From Pseudorhodobacter turbinis (GTDB lineage: Bacteria; Pseudomonadota; Alphaproteobacteria; Rhodobacterales; Rhodobacteraceae): a DNA stretch of 64,000 nt. The stretch lies in contig NZ_CP039965.1 in the NCBI RefSeq assembly GCF_005234135.1, positions 1,417,501-1,481,500 of the forward strand, in the 5' to 3' direction. Position numbers and translations under genes: made by a program. Below are positions 1 through 9,185 of this stretch, one piece after another. The notes under the pieces were generated by a model. The model did no database searches. It worked only from the letters and a program-made list of their open reading frames with translations, and was not told where the DNA came from. Every line of letters begins with the position of its first letter. Positions within the stretch are counted from its first letter, which is position 1.

Positions 1-1012
<1,012 letters not shown>

Positions 1013-1188
1013 TGATCCAGAAAAAGCAAGGTTCATATGAACCAAGCATTCGGAAATAAAGTCAAAAGCAAACATCACTACGTCACAAAGTGACGGCAGT
1101 GTAAGAACATGGAACAATGATAAAGCCGCATAGCTTTATCACTGATGTTGTTACTTCCTGAATACCTCAGGAAAACGTTTCTTTCTCG

Positions 1189-1304
1189 GTTTGGTGGTCA
1201 TAGCGCGAGCAAAACACCCGATCCCTTCCCGAACTCGGCAGTTAAGTGCCGCCGCGCCAATGGTACTGCGTCTTAAGACGTGGGAGAGTAGGTCACCGCC
1301 AAAC
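1189..1304 (+). rRNA. rrf: 5S ribosomal RNA
   Basis: A complete 5S rRNA. The terminal helix I pairs TTTGGTGGT at the 5' end with ACCGCCAAA at the 3' end, and the internal CCGAACTCGGCAGTTAAG segment is characteristic. Outside the gene, ACGTTTCTT (1175-1183) and AAGAAACGT (1310-1318) can form a 9-bp stalk around it, as expected for a precursor processing stem. The 23S-5S spacer is about 175 bp and contains no gene. Confidence 0.95.
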
Positions 1305-1395
1305 CTAGTAAGAAACGTATCTCTCATAACGATGACAAAAATGACCCCAATCCTACACAAGGGGCACTATAGGGCCCAACAAAGCGCCCAACCGT

Positions 1396-1460
<65 letters not shown>

Positions 1461-1472
<12 letters not shown>

Positions 1473-1710
1473 AAATCCTAAATGATATCAAAGACTTAAA
1501 TGTTGAGCGTTTCGCTTGTGTATAAGCACACCCGTTTTACGTCAACGCCACGTCAACGTTTACAGAGCCCCCCTGAAACCCAGGGGGCCTTTTGCGTTTG
1601 CGACGGGGCAATCCCCCGTGGCAACATCGCCGAATGATCGAGTTCCGCACCCTTCCCAATGACCATCCAGACCTCGCGCAGTCGCCCTTGCTGTGCGCGG
1701 CGCTGCTGAC
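1461..1710 (+). repeat. 250-bp direct repeat, copy A (tRNA-fMet 3' end plus rrn downstream flank)
   Basis: Starts in the last 12 bases of the tRNA-fMet, runs through the operon terminator and into the first 77 bases of the next gene. The same 250 bp recur at 22912-23161 with one difference (C at 1668, T at 23119). The copies are in the same orientation and 21.45 kb apart, so they bracket the segment between them. Confidence 0.93.
1567..1594 (+). terminator. Rho-independent terminator of the rRNA operon
   Basis: A C-rich arm (GCCCCCCTG) and a complementary CAGGGGGC arm enclose a short AAACC loop and are followed by TTTT. It lies about 95 bp after the tRNA-fMet and is repeated in copy B near 23018-23045. 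Confidence 0.8.
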
Positions 1711-2134
1711 GCTGCTGACGCTGCAGTATGCGCAGGAGCACGGCGCAATCGGTTTGACTAAAACGAAGGCGTTCAAACGCGTCTTTGTGCATTGGGCGGT
1801 AGAGCATTTTGATTGGCCTGGAAGCAGCGCTGAAGACATGTTCCGCTATAACAAGGTCATCAATGAGTATGAGTTCCTGCCGCTCGAAGTGCTGCACTAC
1901 TTGCTGATCACCCTCCGTTTGGGGCGTCACTTCAAAGGCGATTTTAAGCTGACCAAGCGCGGCGCAGAACTGGCGCAGACGCCGGGCAAGCTGTTTGCCG
2001 AGCTGATCCCCTTCTTTGTCCTACGGCTCGATCATGCGTCCTACGCCCGCTTTGAAGAGCGCCCCTTCGGCAAATGGGACGTCTGGGTGAGCCCGCAGCG
2101 CGTTGATCGTCTGGGTGCGTTGTCGAACCAGTAG
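1634..2134 (+). pseudogene. Conserved hypothetical gene downstream of rrn, 3' end lost
   Basis: The protein starts MIEFRTLPNDHPDL at ATG 1634. I do not recognise its function. It closely resembles the N-terminal part encoded at 40964-41277 (shared WAVEHFDWPGSSAE and FRYNKVINE), so it belongs to a family present more than once here. The family-like sequence runs to about 2088 (FEERPFGKWDVW). Beyond that the frame enters a reversed IS110-type transposase fragment and stops, so the 3' end was replaced by mobile-element DNA. The first 77 bases are also present in repeat copy B. There are no membrane segments or signal peptide. Confidence 0.6.
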
Positions 2135-2293
2135 GTCGCGGGTGCGATAAACCATAGCCGCCCCCTGCTGTTCTTCGCTTTTCACCGCAACGAACCGCAT
2201 AGTTGGCCGAGACGCGGCCTCGGCAATCGCCTCCGCATCGGCCATGTCGTTCTTCTGGCGCTTCACAAACGGCTTCACGTAGGCCGGTGGGAT
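2090..2293 (-). pseudogene. IS110-family transposase fragment
   Basis: The minus strand encodes an internal transposase stretch with KPFVKRQKNDMADAEAIAEA, then FVAVKSEEQQ and RTRDLLVRQRTQTINALRAH. These are typical of the N-terminal half of IS110-family DEDD transposases. The upstream end is cut exactly by the IS3-family element at 2294 and the downstream end breaks at about 2090, so no functional enzyme remains. Confidence 0.75.
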
Positions 2294-2364
2294 GGTAATC
2301 CCCCCCGAAAGTAAGGGGCTGCGGAAGTAGAATTTTCTCGGCAAGATGAACGAGGAGATTTTGA

Positions 2365-2628
2365 ATGAAAATGACCAGATATAGCGAACCCCAGATCCTT
2401 GCGATCCTGCGCCAAGCCGAAGGTGGTGTGCCGGTGGCCGAGCTTTGCCGTGAACATGGCATGAGCAATGCGTCGTTTTACAAATGGCGTGCGAAGTATG
2501 GTGGCATGGATGCATCCATGGTCAGCCAGATGAAAGCCATGGAGGAAGAGAACCGCAGGCTGAAGCGGATGTATGCAGATCTGAGCATGCAGGCGGACTT
2601 ATTGAAGGAAGCCCTCGGAAAAAAGTAA
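2365..2628 (+). CDS. IS3-family transposase OrfA (copy 1)
   Basis: An 87-aa protein with an N-terminal helix-turn-helix ([23 protein letters not shown], in two overlapping parts) and a C-terminal leucine-zipper-like helix ([13 protein letters not shown]). OrfA of this family binds the IS ends. The gene ends in a slippery AAAAAAG heptamer (2619-2625) directly before TAA. It is followed by a perfect 9-bp hairpin (2632-2640 with 2649-2657), the usual signals for programmed -1 frameshifting into orfB. Confidence 0.92.
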   Translation: MKMTRYSEPQILAILRQAEGGVPVAELCREHGMSNASFYKWRAKYGGMDASMVSQMKAMEEENRRLKRMYADLSMQADLLKEALGKK

Positions 2629-2651
2629 CGGGGCCATCTCAGCGCCGCGAG

Positions 2652-3452
2652 ATGGCCGAAACGGCGGTAGAGCGACGGGGCGTCAGCATCGCGCTGGCGT
2701 GCCGGGCCTTCGAGGTCAGCGAGACCTGCTATCGTTACAGCCCGAAGCTGAAAGACGAGAACGAGGTGATCGCCGATCTGCTGACAGGGCTGACGGATGC
2801 GCGCAAGACTTGGGGATTTGGCCTGTGTTTCCTGCATTTGCGCAACGTGAAGGGGCATCCGTGGAACCACAAGCGGGTCTACCGGATCTACTGTGAGCTG
2901 GAACTGAACCTGCGCATCAAGCCGCGCAAGCGGCTGAAACGGGAGAAGCCTGACGTTCTGGCGGTCCCGAACAGACCGAATGTGACCTGGTCCATGGACT
3001 TCATGGCGGATCGCCTCGGCGACGGCAGGGCTTTTCGGCTTTTGAATGTGTTGGACGACTTCAACCGCGAAGGGCTGGGGATCGAGGTTGATTTCTCGCT
3101 CCCTGCCGAACGGGTCATCCGCAGCCTTGATCGCATTATCGAATGGCGCGGAAAACCGGGCACGATCAGGGTCGACAATGGGCCGGAATATATCAGCGAA
3201 ACACTGAGAAAATGGGCTGAGAAACATAGTGTTACGATCCAGCACATCCAACCCGGACAGCCCCAGCAGAACGCCTATGTCGAGCGCTACAACCGGACGG
3301 TTCGGCATGAATGGCTGGATCAATACATCATCGAAAGCATCGAGGAGGCTCAGGATCAGGCCACACAATGGCTCTGGACATATAACAACGACCGCCCGAA
3401 CATGGGCATCGGCGGCATCACACCCGCTATGAAACTGAAAATGGCCGCGTAA
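2652..3452 (+). CDS. IS3-family transposase OrfB (copy 1)
   Basis: The catalytic half of the transposase, in the -1 frame relative to orfA; the frame is open from 2484. It has the retroviral-integrase-type DDE triad: [14 protein letters not shown] and [14 protein letters not shown]. As a separate ORF it would start at ATG 2652 (266 aa), but the product expected to act is the OrfAB frameshift fusion. The frame appears intact and the same protein is encoded by all three copies, so the element may still be active. Confidence 0.92.
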   Translation: MAETAVERRGVSIALACRAFEVSETCYRYSPKLKDENEVIADLLTGLTDARKTWGFGLCFLHLRNVKGHPWNHKRVYRIYCELELNLRIKPRKRLKREKPDVLAVPNRPNVTWSMDFMADRLGDGRAFRLLNVLDDFNREGLGIEVDFSLPAERVIRSLDRIIEWRGKPGTIRVDNGPEYISETLRKWAEKHSVTIQHIQPGQPQQNAYVERYNRTVRHEWLDQYIIESIEEAQDQATQWLWTYNNDRPNMGIGGITPAMKLKMAA

Positions 3453-3716
3453 GTTCTACAGATGCACCCCGTTAAAAAGGGGGCGATTACCCTATGCATC
3501 GATCATGTGCGGCAAACCCTCAGCGTATCTGAGCGCAGGATTTGCCGCACACTCGGCCAACATCGTTCGACGCAGCGCAAAGTGCCATGTGGCTTGCCTG
3601 ATGAAGAACGGCTTACCGAGGATATTATCGCATTGACGAAAGAATTCGGACGATACGGTTATCGTATGATCGCGGGTCTGCTGAATAACGGCGGCTGGCA
3701 CGTAAATCATAAGCGC

Positions 3717-3755
3717 CCCTCTCGCGGTTTGCGGGCAAACCGCTGCCGGGCAACG
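3717..3755 (+). repeat. 39-bp palindromic insert A, in frame in transposase
   Basis: Thirteen codons (PSRGLRANRCRAT) between KR and VERIWRREG of the IS3-family OrfB. The core GCGGTTTGC-GG-GCAAACCGC is a perfect 9-bp hairpin. It differs from insert B by three bases. Confidence 0.85.
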
Positions 3756-4193
3756 GTAGAGCGGATCTGGCGACGAGAAGGGCTAAAAGTCCCGCAAAAA
3801 CAACCAAAGAAGGGTCGGCTCTGGCTGAATGACGGCTCTTGCGTCCGGCTGCGGCCAGAACGCCGCAACCATGTTTGGTCATACGACTTCGTTCAAGATC
3901 GCACCCATGACGGGCGCATCTTTCGCACGTTGAATATCATTGACGAGTTCACCAAGGAGGCCCTAGCTATCAAAGTCAAACGCAGGCTCAATTCAACGGA
4001 TGTGGTCGACGCGTTGACTGATCTGTTCATACTACGTGGCCCGCCCGAGTTTATAAGGTCCGATAATGGCGCCGAATTTATCGCCAAAAAGGTAAGGGCT
4101 TGGATCGGGGCGGTAGGTGCTAAGACAGCCTTCATCACGCCAGGATCGCCTTGGGAAAACGGATACTGTGAAAGCTTCAATGCCCGCTTCCGC

Positions 4194-4232
4194 CCCTCTC
4201 ACGGTTTGCAAGCAAACCGCTGCCGGGCAACG
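4194..4232 (+). repeat. 39-bp palindromic insert B, in frame in transposase
   Basis: Thirteen codons (PSHGLQANRCRAT) inserted between FR and DELLNGE of the same OrfB. The core is CGGTTTGC-AA-GCAAACCG. The outer sequences CCCTCTC and CTGCCGGGCAACG are the same as in insert A, so both are copies of one small repeat. Confidence 0.85.
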
Positions 4233-4650
4233 GATGAGCTGCTCAATGGTGAGGTCTTCTACACTTTACGCGAAGCGCAGATCCTGATCGAGCGCTGGCG
4301 CCACCATTACAATACTGTCAGGCCCCACAGCGCCTTGGGCTATCGCCCACCGGCGCCGGAAAGCATGATGCCGATAGACCAGAGGCCCACCATGCACTAA
4401 CATTCAAACTGGACCACCCGATGGGGGCACTCCACAGTGATCCAGATTCTAATTGTTTAGCGTCGATCGCTGCGGATGGTTCAGCGACCTGATATCGCAC
4501 TCATCAGGCGGCGACTGACACGCTAAAAAGACGGCCCGAGAAAGCCAAGCTCAAGTTACAAGTCTTCACAAAGCGTTGTCCAGAGAACTCATTGCTGGAC
4601 TTTCAGTTCAGCCAATCCCCAAAGTAACAACACGCAACGCAGGGGGGCAG

Positions 4651-5250
4651 GTGCAGGATCGTTTTGATACGGAAACTACGCTGATCGAGTGTCTTGTCGC
4701 CGGTGACAGGTCTGCGTTCGAACACGTCTACAGGATGCACAACGCATCCCTGATCCGTGTCGGTGCAGGGATCGTGCAAAACCGGGCCACTGCGGAAGAG
4801 GTCGTGCAAGATACTTGGATCGCGGTACTGAAAAACATTGCAAAGTTTGAGGCACGGTCATCGCTCGCCGGATGGATATTCACAATCCTGATTAACAAGG
4901 CCAAGACCCGTGCGCAGCGCGATGGGCGGTCCGTTTCCTTCGATGGCGGCGGCGAGGACGATAATCTTGCAGCCGCTTTTGATGGGCGCGGGCGTTGGAA
5001 AGATATGCCCGAGCTGTGGGAAGAGCTGACACCCGAACGTATTTTGGCTGGACGAAATGTCTTGAACCATGTGAATGCGGCGATTGACGCATTGCCAACG
5101 GGGCAGCGCGCAGTTCTGATCTTGCGCGGGCAGCAAGAATTGGAACCGGCAGAGGTTTGCGCGATTTTGGACATAACAGAAGGAAACATGCGGGTACAGC
5201 TGCACCGTGCGCGACTGTCTATACGCAGAACTCTTGATGGCCTGATGTGA
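4651..5250 (+). CDS. ECF-type RNA polymerase sigma factor
   Basis: A sigma-70 of the extracytoplasmic-function class: region 2 (EEVVQDTWIAVLKNIAKFEAR, shown in part, with RSSLAGWIFTILINKAKTR after it) and region 4 (LPTGQRAVLILRGQQ, then EGNMRVQLHRARLSIR as the DNA-recognition helix) are clear. The frame is open from TTG 4576. GTG 4651 is preferred because AGGGGGG lies directly before it, giving 199 aa. The next gene is a zinc-binding anti-sigma factor, so this is a sigma/anti-sigma pair. A motif shared by the anti-sigma promoter and bufA suggests autoregulation and control of the bufferin operon; that link is an inference. Confidence 0.88.
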   Translation: MQDRFDTETTLIECLVAGDRSAFEHVYRMHNASLIRVGAGIVQNRATAEEVVQDTWIAVLKNIAKFEARSSLAGWIFTILINKAKTRAQRDGRSVSFDGGGEDDNLAAAFDGRGRWKDMPELWEELTPERILAGRNVLNHVNAAIDALPTGQRAVLILRGQQELEPAEVCAILDITEGNMRVQLHRARLSIRRTLDGLM

Positions 5251-5295
5251 GAGGTCTTTTATATGTTGGTCATTGGAACTTATTTTTGCGAAACC

Positions 5296-5321
5296 TGTAA
5301 CGATATGCTTAGCCACGTGTC
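5296..5321 (+). promoter_or_regulatory. Candidate ECF-sigma promoter of the anti-sigma gene
   Basis: TGTAACG (5296-5302), 13 bp, CGTGTC (5316-5321), placed 36 bp before the anti-sigma start. The same two boxes with the same 13-bp spacing occur upstream of bufA at 15064-15039 on the minus strand. AAC-containing -35 boxes and CGT-type -10 boxes are usual for ECF promoters. Confidence 0.6.
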
Positions 5322-5357
5322 TTATCATCGTGAAGCAAAGGAAAAGGACACCGTAAG

Positions 5358-5597
5358 ATGCTAAGCTGCAAGGAAGTAGCGGCCCGCGCCAGCGACCTGA
5401 TCGATGGGGAACTGAGCACTTGGGAATCGCTCCAGATGCGCCTGCACCTCGCGATGTGCAAAGGCTGCGAACAGTTTGTCAATCAGGTGCGCACAACGCG
5501 TGATTTGACTAGAATTGCTGTGGCACAGTCAAAGCTCGACGAGGCCGATGATGGCCGCATCAGCGCAATCCTCTCGACGCTTCGCGAAGGCAAGTAA
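5358..5597 (+). CDS. Zinc-finger (zf-HC2-type) anti-sigma factor
   Basis: A 79-aa soluble protein with C4, then HLAMCKGC (H30, C34, C37), the HxxxCxxC zinc-binding pattern of anti-sigma domains. It has no membrane segment, so it would act as a small cytoplasmic inhibitor of the ECF factor encoded 107 bp upstream, releasing it when zinc or thiol chemistry at these residues changes (known for the family, inferred here). It has its own promoter-like motif. Confidence 0.82.
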   Translation: MLSCKEVAARASDLIDGELSTWESLQMRLHLAMCKGCEQFVNQVRTTRDLTRIAVAQSKLDEADDGRISAILSTLREGK

Positions 5598-5632
5598 CAG
5601 GGCGGCTAAGGCCCCCGCGAAAGGACCATAAA

Positions 5633-6070
5633 ATGAATAATATCGTAGCTGGCCTTGTGGCCGGGTTTGTAGCAACTGTCGTTTTGTCACTGATGATGGT
5701 GGCCAAAGGAATGATGGGCGTGATGCCTGAACTGGACGTGATCGCCATGCTCAGCGCGATGATGGGCGTATCTGCTCTTATTGGCTGGCTGGGCCATTTC
5801 ATGATCGGAACACTGGCTTGGGGTGGTGGTTTCGCCCTGCTTTACGCGCTGATCCCGGGCAATACCGCTTTGGTCAAAGGCATCGTCTTTGGCATAGCCG
5901 CATGGCTTGGCATGATGATGATGGTGATGCCGATGGCAGGGGCTGGCCTCTTTGGCATGGCCTTTGGAATGATGGCACCGATCATGACACTGGTGCTGCA
6001 CATTGTCTTTGGGGCAGTGCTTGGAACCGTGTTCCACATGCTTGCGGCACCGAAAGCCGCCTTTCACTAA
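5633..6070 (+). CDS. DUF6789-type small integral membrane protein
   Basis: A 145-aa protein made almost entirely of four hydrophobic helices, very rich in Met and Gly (WLGMMMMVMPMAGAG). It resembles the DUF6789 family, whose function is unknown. It starts 35 bp after the anti-sigma gene in the same direction, so it is probably co-transcribed and part of the same stress response. The many methionines could suit a metal environment, but that is speculation. Confidence 0.7.
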   Translation: MNNIVAGLVAGFVATVVLSLMMVAKGMMGVMPELDVIAMLSAMMGVSALIGWLGHFMIGTLAWGGGFALLYALIPGNTALVKGIVFGIAAWLGMMMMVMPMAGAGLFGMAFGMMAPIMTLVLHIVFGAVLGTVFHMLAAPKAAFH

Positions 6071-6132
6071 GGGCCGCGTCGAACAGCTGGGGTCGGCATA
6101 TGGCCGATCCGGCCTTTTGAATTGGAAAAACC

Positions 6133-7350
6133 ATGCATAGCGAAAAAATCCATTTTCCGGGGGCTGGCGGAGCTATGCTTGCGGCCCGGCTTGATCTGCC
6201 CGAAGGCCCGGTACGGGCGGCTGCAGTGCTGGCGCATTGCTTTACCTGCTCCAAAGACATTGCTGCGGCGCGGAGGATTTCGGGGCGATTGGCAGCGTTG
6301 GGCATCGCCGTTCTGCGCTTTGACTTTACCGGCTTGGGGCATTCTGCGGGGGAATTCGCCAATACCAACTTTTCGTCAAATGTTGCTGATTTGCTGGCCG
6401 CCGCTGCGTGGATGGATGGTCGGGGGATGCCTGCGCAACTTTTGATCGGGCATTCATTGGGCGGCGCTGCGACCTTGAAAGCAGCCCCTCAAATCAAATC
6501 GCTGCGGGCGGTGGTGAGCATCGGCGCGCCGTTTGATCCCGCGCATGTGGCGCATAATTTTGGTGGAAAGCTGGACGAGATCCGCGACAAGGGTAAGGCC
6601 ATGGTCAGTCTTGCAGGGCGCGATATTGAAATTCGGCAGCAATTTTTAGACGATGTTTCGCAAGCGTCACTGGCCGACGCCCTGCCGCGTTTGGGGGCAG
6701 CCTTGCTTGTTCTCCATGCCCCGCGCGACGCGGTCGTTGGCATTGAAAATGCCAATGCCATTTTCAGTGCGGCCAAGCACCCGAAAAGTTTTGTCTCGCT
6801 GGATGATGCCGATCATCTAATCAGCCGCGAGGCGGATGCCGAATATGTGGCTGACCTGATTTCAAGCTGGTCATCGCGCTATCTGGACATGGCCCCTGAA
6901 CCCGTCAAACCCGACTTCCCAGAAGGCGTCGTGCGGAACCCCGAGGCCGAGGCATCGGGGTTCCGGCAAGATATCACCATCGGCGGCGTGCATCAGTTGG
7001 TGGCGGATGAACCCACCTCAATGGGCGGTACCGATCTGGGGCCAAGCCCCTATCAATTGCTATCGGCAGCTCTTGGTGCCTGCACCACGATGACGATCAG
7101 GCTTTATGCCCGCCGCAAGGGCATCCCGCTGGATCATGTAGCCTGCGATGTGGCGCATAACAAATGCCACACCGAAGACTGCGAAGATTGCGACAAGACC
7201 GAACCCAAGATTGATGTCTTCCACCGTGACATCCGGCTGGAAGGCGATTTGACCGTCGATCAACGCGCGGCCCTTTTGGCCATCGCCGATAAATGCCCGG
7301 TGCATCGCACGTTGCACGGGCAGGCGATCATCGAAACCAAACTGACCTGA
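6133..7350 (+). CDS. Alpha/beta hydrolase-OsmC fusion protein
   Basis: A two-domain protein of 405 aa. Residues 1-255 are an alpha/beta hydrolase with the nucleophile elbow GHSLGG and a late DDADHL motif supplying the acid and His. Residues 265-405 are an OsmC-like domain with LLSAALGACTTMTIR and the second Cys in ADKCPVHRTL, the pair used by Ohr/OsmC thiol peroxidases. Such fusions are known bifunctional proteins of unclear substrate; detoxification of organic hydroperoxides is likely. It follows the membrane gene by 62 bp in the same direction. Confidence 0.9.
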   Translation: MHSEKIHFPGAGGAMLAARLDLPEGPVRAAAVLAHCFTCSKDIAAARRISGRLAALGIAVLRFDFTGLGHSAGEFANTNFSSNVADLLAAAAWMDGRGMPAQLLIGHSLGGAATLKAAPQIKSLRAVVSIGAPFDPAHVAHNFGGKLDEIRDKGKAMVSLAGRDIEIRQQFLDDVSQASLADALPRLGAALLVLHAPRDAVVGIENANAIFSAAKHPKSFVSLDDADHLISREADAEYVADLISSWSSRYLDMAPEPVKPDFPEGVVRNPEAEASGFRQDITIGGVHQLVADEPTSMGGTDLGPSPYQLLSAALGACTTMTIRLYARRKGIPLDHVACDVAHNKCHTEDCEDCDKTEPKIDVFHRDIRLEGDLTVDQRAALLAIADKCPVHRTLHGQAIIETKLT

Positions 7351-7372
7351 CGGGCCGCGAGAGGAACCACCC

Positions 7373-7797
7373 ATGACACCGACCGACGTTCTGGCACTGA
7401 CGGCAATGCCGCCATCCAACCCAAGCTATCCGCGCGGACCCTACCGCTTTATGGGGCGGGAATACTTGATCATCACCTACGAGTCTGACGCGCAGGCCAT
7501 CCGTGCGATGGTGCCGGAACCGCTAGTGCCCGATGGATCAAACCATGTGCATTACGAATGGATCACCATGCCTGACAGCACCGGCTTCGGGTCGTGTCAG
7601 GAATCTGGGGTGGTCATCCCCTGCCTGCTGCATGGCGAGCCGGTGAACTACACCGCGATGATGTTTTTGAACGACGAGCCGCCGATCTCGGCCGGCCGCG
7701 AGATCTGGGGCTTTCCCAAACGCTGGGGTGAACCAAAGCTGGAGGTGCGCACCGATACGCTGACCGGCACGTTGCACTATGGCGGCGAGCGGGTAGG
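7373..7797 (+). pseudogene. Acetoacetate decarboxylase family gene, 3'-truncated
   Basis: Starts MTPTDVLALTAMPPSNPSYP and shows the family stretches ITYESDAQAIRAMVPEPL, YEWITMPDSTGFGSC and GREIWGFPKRWGEPKLEV, which contains the conserved region around the Schiff-base lysine. After GGERV (about 7797) the homology ends and the frame runs into the reversed 3' end of a membrane-protein gene. Roughly the last 100 codons are missing. Twenty-two bases separate it from the hydrolase-OsmC gene, so it was probably in that operon. Confidence 0.8.
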
Positions 7798-8101
7798 CCA
7801 GCATCAAACCTGCAAAAGTGGACAAGTAGATAAATGGCGCAATCCATGCCCCTTCCATCATCAGCAGAGTCAGCCCGATCTCAACCCCCGGCACGAAAGG
7901 TGTGGCTATCAAAACGGCGTAGACCACAAGCAGAACCGCCATCATCCAGATTTGTGCGCCGGGATGATCATTGTGGGCCAAGTTATTGGCCCAGTTAATC
8001 AAAAGATGAGCGCCATAGGCCAGCGCAATAAGAAGTGCCAACCGCAAGGCACTGCGCAAAAAAGCGGTGCCCCTACCCGGCGTCTGCGGTTCAATAGTCA
8101 T
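7797..8101 (-). pseudogene. Small VTT/TVP38-like membrane protein, 3'-truncated
   Basis: Starts MTIEPQTPGRGTAFLRS at 8101 and contains three hydrophobic segments, with TPFVPGVEIGLTLLMMEG, a loop typical of TVP38/SNARE-associated (VTT) proteins. Sequence of the family stops at GLMLAY (about 7798), where it meets the truncated decarboxylase gene tail to tail. Its start overlaps the stop of the upstream secreted-protein gene, so the two were translationally coupled. Confidence 0.65.
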
Positions 8102-8423
8102 GTGATTCCCATCGGCAGCGGTCAAAGGCCGCGTAGGATAAAAGTGTGTCTTGGCCTGCGGGACCTATCAGACGCGAACAGCCTTCAAACCGAGTTTGGT
8201 TTTCAAACGCCGCTATGGTGCCTCCGGAGGGTGTGCCGTCCTTGACGCAAAGCGTTTCATTCGGGGCCAACATTGCACTAACCCGGTCGCCATCGTGGTT
8301 TTCTGCAGTAAAAAGTAGTGCTGATGTTGCGCCATTCGTTACGCAAATTTGCCCTGCAAGCATTTTGCAGGGAAGTAGTGCAACCAAAAGAACCGCAGAG
8401 AAAGCAATTGTCACTAGGTGCAT
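8091..8423 (-). CDS. Small secreted protein of unknown function
   Basis: A 110-aa protein with an N-terminal signal-like helix (MHLVTIAFSAVLLVALLPCKMLAGQ) and four further Cys-bearing positions (ICVTNG, LCVKDG, EGCSRL, DRCRW), suggesting an exported disulfide-bonded protein. I do not recognise the family. Its stop codon overlaps the ATG of the membrane-protein gene that follows. Confidence 0.55.
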   Translation of the reverse strand: MHLVTIAFSAVLLVALLPCKMLAGQICVTNGATSALLFTAENHDGDRVSAMLAPNETLCVKDGTPSGGTIAAFENQTRFEGCSRLIGPAGQDTLLSYAAFDRCRWESHDY

Positions 8424-8611
8424 TTAGTCCGTTGAAAGAGTTTTGCCTAATTATTGATAAGTAGGGGAGAAAACACAGTGTATTGCTTATTTTAGAACGG
8501 GTGGACATTAATCGCGTTTCTGCTGCCTGGCACACTTAAACGTGAACGCCTTTGGTGAAACAACGCCCCCTCTCGGTAGTCTTAAAGATACATTCAATGG
8601 GAGGAACTAAT

Positions 8612-9154
8612 ATGAAACGATCAATGATATCCGTTGTTCTGGCGGTCGCTTTGGCGGGGAATGCAGCGCAAGCGCAAGACATGCCGTTTGGATCGCAAGC
8701 CGACGCAGACTATGCAAAGCTGATTTGGGACGTGATGAAGGCCAACAAACTCGTTGGCCCCGGCATGATCCGAAGCACGCCATATGAAGGGACTGATCCG
8801 CACGGTATGATGCTGGAAACCTTCTACACAAAAGCCACGATCGGCGACCACGAGGGGGACCTGATCGTCAAACGCAATTTCGGCCCAGAAGGTGTGACAG
8901 CAGATCAAGCCCTGCGCGAACCGGAAAAACATCTTGGGGCCTACACGGTGATGTTTCGCCGTGAGGCGGGCTATGACCCCGAAGATAAGGACTGGTTCTG
9001 GGTGAAATATCTTCCAGACGGCGCGCTAGATAAAACGCCGGATGGCATGGCATTGGCGGGTCAGGTTGCCAAAGGCATGGATGAGGGTTGCATCGCCTGC
9101 CACAAAAGCGCGGGTGACGATATGGTTTTCACCTCTGACCATCTAGCCAACTAG
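8612..9154 (+). CDS. Cytochrome P460-family periplasmic protein
   Basis: A 180-aa protein with a signal peptide (cleavage likely after AQAQ) and a single heme motif C160-I-A-C163-H164 near the C-terminus, in the arrangement of cytochrome P460/c'-beta proteins. The family binds a c-type heme, often with gaseous or nitrogen ligands such as NO or hydroxylamine; the ligand here is unknown. The start is supported by GGAGGAACTAAT immediately before ATG 8612. The YeeE gene follows 31 bp downstream. Confidence 0.82.
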   Translation: MKRSMISVVLAVALAGNAAQAQDMPFGSQADADYAKLIWDVMKANKLVGPGMIRSTPYEGTDPHGMMLETFYTKATIGDHEGDLIVKRNFGPEGVTADQALREPEKHLGAYTVMFRREAGYDPEDKDWFWVKYLPDGALDKTPDGMALAGQVAKGMDEGCIACHKSAGDDMVFTSDHLAN

Positions 9155-9185
9155 GCCCGCGTGATCCAGCCAGCGTCGGGGTCTT

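Larger units (their letters stand above)
2294..3491 (+). mobile_element. IS3-family element (IS407-like group), copy 1
   Basis: A 1198-bp element bounded by imperfect inverted repeats (GGTAATCCCCCCC at the left, GGTAATCGCCCCC as the reverse complement of the right end). It carries orfA and orfB in the IS3 arrangement. Copies of the same length and encoding the same proteins lie at 31451-32648 and 50035-51232. The flanks (GAT on the left, CTA on the right) show no target duplication, so this copy has probably recombined with another since insertion. Confidence 0.93.
3492..4400 (+). pseudogene. Second IS3-family transposase orfB, 5'-truncated and carrying two in-frame palindromic inserts
   Basis: Recognisable from CIDHVRQTLSVSERRICRTL through WSYDFV, SDNGAEF and ENGYCESFNARF (the DDE residues) to the C-terminal RPHSALGYRPPAPES. 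This is a different IS3-family element from the 1198-bp one. The orfA and the 5' end were removed where IS copy 1 ends at 3491, so the apparent N-terminus (MHPVKKGAIT) is read from the IS end. Two 13-codon inserts, PSRGLRANRCRAT and PSHGLQANRCRAT, interrupt otherwise conserved stretches without breaking the frame. The second lies next to the catalytic Glu region and probably disables the enzyme. Confidence 0.85.

Noticed and set aside
2478..3368. 296-aa open frame antisense to the IS3 orfB (also at 31635-32525 and 50158-51048)
   Set aside because: It lies wholly opposite a well-recognised transposase frame, shows no family likeness, and its openness follows from the codon use of orfB. Treated as a shadow.
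4576..4650. TTG 4576 as start of the ECF sigma factor
   Set aside because: The extra 25 residues have no family likeness and lack a ribosome site, whereas GTG 4651 follows AGGGGGG.
5687..6067. Histidine-rich 126-aa minus-strand frame
   Set aside because: The His runs are the reverse complement of ATG (Met) codons in the Met-rich DUF6789 protein; an artefact of that composition.
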